Shown piece by piece: positions 55,881-64,000 of a DNA stretch of 64,000 nucleotides. The notes beneath the pieces were generated by a model. The model was not told where the DNA came from. It worked only from the letters and a program-made list of their open reading frames with translations, and did no database searches. The DNA lies in the NCBI GenBank assembly GCA_002989075.1, contig PSQN01000013.1:400458-464457 (forward strand), read 5' to 3'. The first letter of the stretch is position 1. Each line of letters starts with the position of its first letter. The stretch comes from Arthonia radiata (taxonomy: Eukaryota; Ascomycota; Arthoniomycetes; Arthoniales; Arthoniaceae). Made by a program: the position numbers and the translations under genes.

Positions 55881-56352
55881 TATAACGCCGGTTACTAGGA
55901 GAACCGAACTAAGGCTTACTTACCTTATATGCTTATCGACCTTAAGGGTAGATATCTTGTATATTAGAGACTAAAAGATAGAAGAGGTAAGATAGATTAT
56001 AAAAGGTAAGAGAAGCTTAACGAAAGTAGATAGAAGGTAAAGTACGTTACTTAAATATAGTTAAGAAACTTACATTTAAATATTAAGTTAATAGACTAAA
56101 GTCTATTTTAAGGTTAATTATTAGTTTAACTATATAGTCTAAGGTATATAAAAAAGTTTCTCTATGTTCGTTAATTTAATAATATTTATATTAGGTTTAT
56201 AGAGAATATAGACCCTTATAGCTGTTTTACTCGATAATATCTATAGCAGGTTTATAAGCTTAGTTAAAAATAATACTAATAGGGCTAAAATAACTAGCGT
56301 ATATTTAGTACTTAGACGTAAGCTAAGCTATCTGGAGCTGGTATCCGTAATA
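55881..56352 (-). repeat. LTR of Gypsy D (3' LTR in element orientation)
   Basis: 472 bp from the mutated TATAACG to CCGTAATA. Its right third matches the Gypsy A LTR, not that of Gypsy C. Confidence 0.85.
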
Positions 56353-59300
56353 CAATTCTTCCTCTTTTAGTTAAATTATTCTTAATTAACTTTTAACTTG
56401 TTAAATACCTATAAGTTGTGTGTCGTCTCTCCTTCTATAACTAATCTGTAAGTCGTTATACCTTGTATAAAGTCTGTTGCTGCGGGTTCTAACAAAAAGT
56501 ATAGCTAATACCTGTTAATCGAAGCTTGCGGTATTAAAATACCTCCTTGTTTTAGATATATATCGACTAAGGAGAGGTATATAGTATAGTTTAGGAAGGC
56601 AACGTACTTGGTATATACTCGAGATAAGAAGAGTTGTAATTTATAGGTATTGATAGTAGATAGTATACTTAATTGTTGTTTCTCTGTAGTGCTTAAAACT
56701 AACGTAGTTGCAGCGCGTTTAGTTTATTCTTAATATTCCTCTTAGTCGGCTGCCCTTTAGCGTACTAAGCGTTAATTATATACGTTAAAGGCTTAGATAG
56801 TAGCTTTAGTTGCGGCTATATAGCGTAACCGATTTAAAGTTTAGAAGTTAAAAGAGAAGGTTAAGAAGACTTATACTCGAATAGCATTAAAGCTAGCTTA
56901 AAACAAATTATTGACGCAAGAGGAGTTAGCTACGTTAATAGCTAGCGGCAATATATTTAAATACTTAAGCAGGTTATCTGTTAACTTTTAAGATAACCCT
57001 TATTTAAAGTTAAATAGTAGTTCTATAACGTAGTAGACTAGTTTGCTTAGAGGTAACCTAAATACTAGTAATGCGCATTAGATAGTAGATTAGAACGTTA
57101 GTACTACTACAACTGAATAACATTCTAGTTCTAATACTATTAAATAGTGTCTTTATAGTTAATTAGATTTTGTTCTAGTTTCTACTAGTTTTTATATTTA
57201 AAGTATTCTTTCTATTTTATAAGATATTGTTGTTTATCTTGGTATTGTCTATAAGCTCGAATCGTTTCGACTTTATACTTGGATTCTTAGTTGTTTAAAA
57301 GGATTTCTGAGTTAGATTGTTCTACTTTCTAAAAATAGGCTAGCTTTAATAGCGCTATATAGAATATAGAATATATTCTTATTATCTTTAAAAGTTTAAG
57401 TTTAAACGTTATAAATCCTAATTGCTGTAAGATTTTAAATAGTTCTGTCTTAGTATAGTTAAGTTTTTTGCTTAGTCTAATAGTTTTTAAGTTTCTTATA
57501 AGCAAGTAAGCTCTTCCCTCCTCTTTTATACTTATATTTAGGGTTGTATTTAACTTATTATACTATTTTATAGTTCGTTCGTTAATAAACTCGCTGTCAG
57601 ACTTTAACTACTAATACAGAGCTTTTATGCTCGTAGCTATTTATATAGCTATTTCGTTTTCTATAGTATTCTATAGTTGCCTGCTTTAAAGAGGGTAGTA
57701 CCTATATAACGCATAGAACAGAGTTATTTTCGTTGTATCGTTCTTTATATTATTATACGCAGCTTATATAACTAATAGTAACTATATTTAGTCGTTTTAC
57801 TAGTAGTTAATATATACTTAGAGATACTATTCTAGTGTTTAATTTGTTTTCTCCGTTTATCTATCGGTCTATAGATAAAATAAGGTAGATATTTTCTGTT
57901 TTGTTTTTAATTGTTATATTAAAGATATTTAAAATCGCAAGACAAATTTCTAGTTTCTATTAAAGATAATTCTTTATAGTTAACTATAATTAGCTAAAAT
58001 AATTTAAAGGAATATATATACTAATTGCTCTAAATTACTAGCTTCTCTGTAAGATATAAAGTACGCGTATTTAGTTAGTTTGTTGTATATAACTAGGATA
58101 GCGTTGTAAGCTACTCCTATAAGTAGATTCTTAGAGATTAGTAACTTAGTAATAAAGTCTAGTAAGACTATATACTATAGTCTTTTAGGTATTTTTAGTA
58201 GCTATAGTTTACTATATAATAAATATTTTAGATGCTTAGTTCTTACGTATACGTCGTACTCTTAGATATAATTTTCGATATAATGTCCGATTTTTGGAAT
58301 ATAGTAGGTTCTAGTAATCTTTTTAATAGTGTTATCGATACCTTTATATTCTTTTGTTAAGTTATTGTAGAAGTTACTAATAATACGTTAAATTAGATTT
58401 TTGGAATATAGATTTTACCTTAAAATTTATAATAGCCTTTATTATTCTTAATTAGTTCTAAGTATCGTTTCTCGTTTTTTTAATAGATCTTAGAGTCGTT
58501 CAGAATATCTAAAATTCGGCTGTCTAGTTTAATAACAAACTCGATTGTTATAGCTAATTGATTGTATTTAATCTCATTATTGTATTCTCGAAATATTGCG
58601 TGCTCGACGTATTTCTTGTTATTAAGGTAATTTAAACGTCGGCTTAGAGCGTTAGCTCTATCGTTCTTAGAACCCTTCTTATAAGTAATAATAAAATTGT
58701 ATAAAGCTATAGTTTCTAACTATCTAACTTATTTACGGTTAAGTTTCTTTATTGTTATAAAGTAAGTTAGATTCTTATAGTTTATATATATTATAATTAT
58801 ATAGTTTACTCTTTTTAAATAAGCTTGCTATATCTTAAATACTGCTATAATAGCTAAGAGCTCTTTATTGTAAATGTCGTAGTTCTATTTTATAGGTAAT
58901 ATTTTCTTTAAGTAGAAAGTTACTAGTTTAAGCTTTCTTTCTTTATTATTTTAACTTATATATACTCTAATTGTATAGTCTAACGCATCTATTTCTATAA
59001 TAATTAGTAAGTTAGGGTTAAATATTACTAGTATAGATTTAATCTTAAAAGCTTTTTTAAGCTCTTTAAATACTAATTATTCTTTTTACGTCTAAGAGAA
59101 TTCTATCGATTATTTTGTTTGTTAAAACAGCGGTGCTATAATTTAGCTAAAGTTAAATATCTATTGTCTATAGTAGTTAATAAAACTAAGAAACTATTGC
59201 AACTATTTTATATTCTTTAGTATAGGCTAGGTTAGAATAGATTAAATCTTCGAATCTTTTATTTAAAGACTGTGCTCGGTAATTATAAATCTAAGAAATT

Positions 59301-60809
59301 CGATAGATTGTTAGTAAAACTAGGTTTTCTCGATATTAATTTGTAAATTGATACGTACTAATCTTTCTAATACCTTCTTAATATGTTTTTTATATTCTTC
59401 TAGTATACGGCTATATACTAGGATATCGTTTAAATAAGCAGTCGTAAATATGTCTAAGTAATTACTAAGTGTGTTATTAATTAGTTTCTAAAATAATACT
59501 AGTACGTTTATTAGCCTAAAGAGTATAACGCAATACTTAAAAAGTTGGTATCTAGTATAGAAGGCTGTTTTCTATTCTTTACCTTTCTTTATATAAATTA
59601 GGTTATAGACCTTTTATAAGTTAAACTTAGTAAACTATTATACGTCGTACAATCGATCTATTATTTTATTAATATATAATAAAGAGTACCAATTTTTTAT
59701 AGTTACTCTTTTAAGTTATTTATAGTTTATATAGAGTTGTAGTTTGCTATTCTTCTTTGGTATAAAGAGTATTAAGTATCCGGCTAGTAATATTAATTTT
59801 TAAATAAAGCCTTTCTTAAGGTTTTTGTTAAGATAGTTGCGGAGCGCTTAATTTTCTGCTTCTAATAAAGAGTATATTAAACTAAATATTAGCGTTTTAC
59901 CTTCTTATAAAGGTATTGTATAATTCTATAGTTTATATTCTAAAAGAGCTAAGGCCGGCTTAGCTTTCTTAAATAGGTATTAGAATTAATTATATTCTTC
60001 GGATATTTTAGCGATTAACTAAACCTCTGTCGTTATATAAAATTGTTAGCATACAGTCGTCTTTTGTTTATACTTATATATAGTTAGCTATAGATAAGAT
60101 ACTGCGTTAGACTTCTCTCGTAGAATATTTAAGTATTAGAGTATAGTAGTACTAACTTATATAAGTTTCTTATCGCGCTTCTTATTCTTACTACTAAAAA
60201 TAGCTTATAAAGTATTTATTCTATAGAACGACTCTTATTTAGAGTACTTATACTTAGTAAAGAGGAGTTTTTTAGTTCTCTAATTTACTTTTAGATTATA
60301 TTGTTATAACTAAGGTATACCTAGTACGGCGTAGTACTAGTTAATATCTACGATATTATAAGTAATTTCTTTCTAATAGTTCTTAATTATTATATCTATT
60401 AGTAAAGTCTTGTAGTTAACTCTTTTCTCTGTCTCTTAAAATCTAAACAGTACGTAGAGTAATTTCTTTTTCTATATTTATATTTAATACTCTTTAACGT
60501 AGTATATTAAAATAAAGTTGCCTATTACGCTCAAATCGATTATAATTTTAATATTTCTATAATTTATCGTTATCTAAGCGTATAGGTATATTTTATAGGT
60601 AGCCGAGCTCGTACAAAATTAGACTTTTAGAGGGTCTAACCGTTAGATAAGCCGATACTACTGCCCTCGAAGCAGTCGGCTTAGTCTTTTTTCTGTTAAT
60701 TATATACGTTTTAAAGTATTTTAGATACTAGAACCTATTGTCGATTAATTTACTATAAGAATTTCTATATAAAGTGTTCTAGTACTACTTTTATTATAAC
60801 ATTTAGTTT
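55881..60809 (-). mobile_element. Gypsy D: left part of an LTR retrotransposon, interrupted by Copia E
   Basis: Starts with a 472-bp LTR (55881-56352) of the Gypsy A type and continues colinear with Gypsy C through the antisense extra frame, integrase, reverse transcriptase and towards gag. The reverse-transcriptase site reads YLND (59425-59436) instead of YLDD. At 60809 the colinearity is broken by the Copia LTR (compare about 37790 in Gypsy C). The rest of the element must lie to the right of the Copia, outside the window. All frames are broken. Confidence 0.9.
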
Positions 60810-61317
60810 TGTTAGAAATTAACCAACTAGCTGGTTAGCCGGAACCCTTAGGGACCTAGAGTATCGGACAAGTCCTACCAGCTGTCTCGGTCTAGAATAG
60901 AACAAGCCTTTTATCTAAAGGGTTGGGCCTAGTAGCCCAAGTTTAGGACAAAAAGGAGTATTATACGACCCGTTCTAGACAGCTGGCCTATAGTCTAAGA
61001 CAATATAAAATAAACTTAAAGACTAATAGTTTTAGATAGACGGAATTACTGTCTTATACGGTAAGTTATAGGTTATCTAGCCTCTATTAAAAGAACAGAT
61101 ATCTAGTAAGTCCTGTACAGGCCGCTAGACTTAGATATATAAGCTAGAATTCCTCTAGAAAATTTTAGCTAATAAGACAGACAATATAACAACAGCTTCT
61201 CCTTGCTACTAAGTATTGTACCTATATTAAGCCTAAGTATTGTATAAGTCTTAAGCTAGTCTTGTCTTTCTACTCTTTATAGTAGTATTCTTCTTCTTTC
61301 CTGTACCCTTTTTAACA
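60810..61317 (+). repeat. 5' LTR of Copia E
   Basis: 508 bp, TGTTAGAAATTAACC to TTTTTAACA. It has the same length as the two solo LTRs at 24988 and 29791. Confidence 0.9.
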
Positions 61318-63313
61318 GGTTATAAGCTCGGGTTAGCACCAATTCCTTTTAAATTTCCTTTTTAGAAAATACTTTCCCTACGACACCTATCGGCACCTTC
61401 AAACGATCTTATTACCAATCGACTCTAAATTTTTAGCCAAATTTAACTATTAGAACAGAATTTCCTTTTTTTTTTGGAAATCTCCGACTATATATTCGGC
61501 TATAGACTCCTCTCATAAGATTTCTAAACTTAAGGGTTCGACTAATTGAGATATTTAGTCGATTCGAATAGAGGCCCTTTTAACTAAAAAGAGCTACAGT
61601 AATGTTATAATCCCCTTTTCCGGCTATTTAGCTAGAGATATTACTAAAGCTAGCCGTTAGAAACGGTCGACAAGGGTAGTAGCCCTTATTCGACTAACTC
61701 TAGAGAACGGTCCTCTTATTTAAACAAAGGGGATCTATAACTCTCTAGAGCTTTAAAATAGTCTAAAAAGGTTATATGAATCGAAAGATTTTAGTTTTAA
61801 GTTTCTAATTTGTAAGGAGCTCTTTAGCACTATACTTGGTAAGGTAAAAAACCTTGAGCTTTATCTTGCTAAAATTAGATAATTAACGGACGATTTGGCA
61901 ATCCGAGGACTAGTACTACCCAACAAGGTGGTAGCTACCTACGTCCTCTACAATATGACCCCCGAATACGAGCACACGGTGACTATTATTAGCCAAAGCT
62001 ATCGGTAAACGACTAGCGATATAAGTCTATAGGACTTATTTAGTTAACTTATAAACGAGTCTCGCCGAATCTACGGTAGTACCCCAGCAGAAAAGGTTTT
62101 TACTGCAATAGACAACAAATCGACGCAAAGGACCGGAGAACAATTAAAATCTTCAAGTAAAAACCAAGAAAAATGCCCCTTTTGCAACAAAAAGGGGCAT
62201 AAACCGGCAACTTGTTGGAAAAAATACCCAAATCTCCGGCTAAATTCTAACAAAAGCTCCAAAAACACCGATTTTTTAATATTTTCTGTACATAGTTTCA
62301 ACCTACAAGAAGAACAATACTTTACAGCATTACTAGACAGAGTCAATCACTCTACCAATTCTTAGATCCTCGATATAAGCTCAATAAGCTATATTTGCTC
62401 GAATATTGACCTTCTAACGGATATCCGGCCAACTAACCGGATTATTCGTTGAGGAGGGGGGAAGTTAATCTAAGCCTTATAGACAGGCAAAGCAAAACTG
62501 TTCTTTAAGAACAAAACAATTGTCCTAAACAAAGTTTTGTTTGTTAAAGAATTTAGAATTAACCTCCTAAGCTTCGATAAGCTTAGAAAGAGGGGAGATA
62601 AGATAACTCTTAGCTAAAACAAGCCAAAAGTTAATTGGACCGGACAACTAACCACTGAGAGGCGGTATATTGACGGTCTAATAGTAATAGAAGCTCAGAC
62701 TATTAACACAGTTCAATCTCTCTACACTATTTCTTTAAAAACTGACCTTTAGCATTAATGGATAGGATATATAGACGAAAACGCCTTAAGACAGCTTAAA
62801 AAAGTTGCCCTAGGAATAGATTATTCGGACAAATTAGAAGATAATTGCTAAATTTGCTTTAAAGCAAAGGCAACGGCTAAAGTTAGCCGAGAAACTCCGA
62901 ACGAATCGGCCAATTATTTAAAAAAAGTCTACTCAAATATTTGCGGGCCAATTGTACTGTAAACCCCTTTCAAAGATCAATTATTTACTAGCTTTATAGA
63001 CAATAAAACCCGGTATACGACTACCGAGGTACTATAGTCTAAAGACCCGATTTTCGACGCACTATCTACTTATAATACTCAGAAAAAAACGTAGTTTGAG
63101 CATCCTTTTAAAAGATTATACTTAGACAACGCAAAAGAATACTAGAAAGGCCGGGTAAAACAGCTTCTAGAACAAAAAGAAGCTATTCTAACGATATCTG
63201 TATCGTATACTCTCTAGTAAAACGAACGAGCCGAACGCTTTAACCGAACAATTATTAGTAAAGTTCGAGCAATGCTTTATACCGCCGGGCTACCCTAGAT
63301 ATATTAAAGTAAG

Positions 63314-63523
63314 GTGCTAAAAGCAGCTATCTATATTTATAATAGGACCTCTTATACCGGATTACTGGGGTTTATTACCCCGTACGAAGCAAAATACGGC
63401 AAAAAACCGGATATCAGTACTATTAAAATTTGGGGCTCAGTTACTTATCTCAAAGAACCTAAACCAAAAAAACTAGACGCCAGAGTAACTACCTATATCC
63501 TAATAGGCTACGGATTGAACTAA
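63314..63523 (+). pseudogene. Copia E integrase C-terminal fragment
   Basis: A 69-codon open stretch (KAAIYIYNRTSYTGLLGFIT, then YEAKYGKKPDISTIKIWGSV) typical of the end of Copia integrases. It is part of a dead pol frame. Confidence 0.85.
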
Positions 63524-64000
63524 TATAAGCTCTTAGACCCCAATAGCCGGAAGGTTTACTAGAGAAGAGACGTCTATATTTAAGAAGGAAAATTTGTTCG
63601 GGACCTATAGAGATCTACAGTTAATTGATTAACTAAGAGCATTTCTAAAGAGTTTAAAGAATAACTAGAAGTTAAGTTCAAAAACGAGCTAAATCTAACC
63701 GCTAAATCTTAAGATAATAGGAAGGTACCTCCTAATAAAGAAAGGAGTCCTCTATATAAGAAACAGTATACCCCCCCTATATCTTAACAACTAGCGGACG
63801 AATCTAGACAAGAACTATATTAAACTAGAGCTCTAGACGAGTCTAACCTTTCTATTGAGTTAAATTACAGAAGTACCGAAGACCCCGGCCGGGCAGACAC
63901 TAATTGCGCCCAGAAAATAGATTTTATATACGAAAGCGCCGACAAAAATTGGTTTAACGAGTTTTATAATAACCTAGAACAATACGCCGAGCAGGCCTTA

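Larger units (their letters stand above)
60810..64000 (+). mobile_element. Copia E: LTR retrotransposon, plus strand, cut by the window end
   Basis: A 508-bp 5' LTR (60810-61317) is followed by a primer site GGTTATAAGCTCGGG, which fits the anticodon loop of tRNA-Met after one RIP change. Then come gag with a zinc knuckle CPFCNKKGHKPATC (62174-62215), the protease region, and the integrase (LYLDNAKEY near 63120, then AERFNRTIISKVRAMLYTAG near 63240 and the open stretch 63314-63523). Stops occur mainly where TAG or TAA replaces Trp or Gln codons, as RIP would produce. It is inserted in Gypsy D. Reverse transcriptase and the 3' LTR lie outside the window. Confidence 0.9.

Noticed and set aside
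1-64000. CRISPR arrays, bacterial operons, ribosome binding sites, tRNA or rRNA genes
   Set aside because: Spliced eukaryotic genes throughout; no regularly spaced repeats with unique spacers; no cloverleaf or rRNA core sequence was recognised by eye. A tRNA scan would be decisive.

Overview
The window looks like nuclear DNA of a filamentous ascomycete, probably a dothideomycete. Genes are split by short 45-80 nt introns with GT(A/G)NGT donors and (Y)GCTAAC-like branch sites. Gene families are typical of Pezizomycotina. Gene-rich DNA of balanced composition alternates abruptly with very AT-rich, stop-riddled retrotransposon DNA that carries the C-to-T/G-to-A signature of repeat-induced point mutation (RIP). 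The order-level placement is inferred from gene content only.

Region 1 (1-24.8 kb) is a gene-dense arm. In order it holds: a secreted esterase-like-phytase protein (partial, minus), a fructosamine/ketosamine-3-kinase (plus), KOG1/Raptor of TORC1 (plus), a mitochondrial-type HAD hydrolase of the CECR5/YKR070W family (plus), an F-box-like/ankyrin protein (plus), two tandem paralogs of unknown function of which one is decaying (minus), a siderophore MFS transporter (minus), a secreted type-B carboxylesterase (minus), an alpha/beta hydrolase lacking its nucleophile (minus) and a FRE-type ferric reductase (minus). The transporter and the reductase together suggest iron acquisition. No siderophore synthetase is present.

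Region 2 (24.8-47.2 kb) is a nested transposon block. Element ends, equal-length LTR pairs and 5-bp target duplications could be read directly: a solo Copia LTR (duplication AGTAT), Gypsy A (TTAAT) with a solo Copia LTR inside it (TAGAG/CAGAG), Gypsy C (CTACC) inserted into the inverted repeat of a ~177-bp MITE-like element, and Copia B (AACAT) inserted into a second MITE-like element with 73-bp inverted repeats. Copia B also contains a deleted fragment of the other Copia family. All reading frames are broken, and reverse-transcriptase Asp codons have become Asn in three of the four copies checked.

Region 3 (47.2-54.0 kb) is a short island of normal composition. It holds three genes for secreted proteins: a G1 glutamic peptidase (eqolisin), a small cysteine-rich secreted protein and an S10 serine carboxypeptidase.

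Region 4 (54.4-64 kb) is AT-rich again: degraded DNA, then Gypsy D (minus), interrupted by a Copia element (plus) that runs off the window end.

Intron positions were set by hand from splice signals, reading frame and family similarity. Nearly all predicted genes close into uninterrupted frames. Nothing prokaryotic, no CRISPR array and no convincing RNA gene was seen. The strongest unusual signals are the readable insertion stratigraphy, the duplicated but diverging gene pair with a conserved promoter block, the nucleophile-less hydrolase, and the secreted-protein island between RIP-affected blocks.
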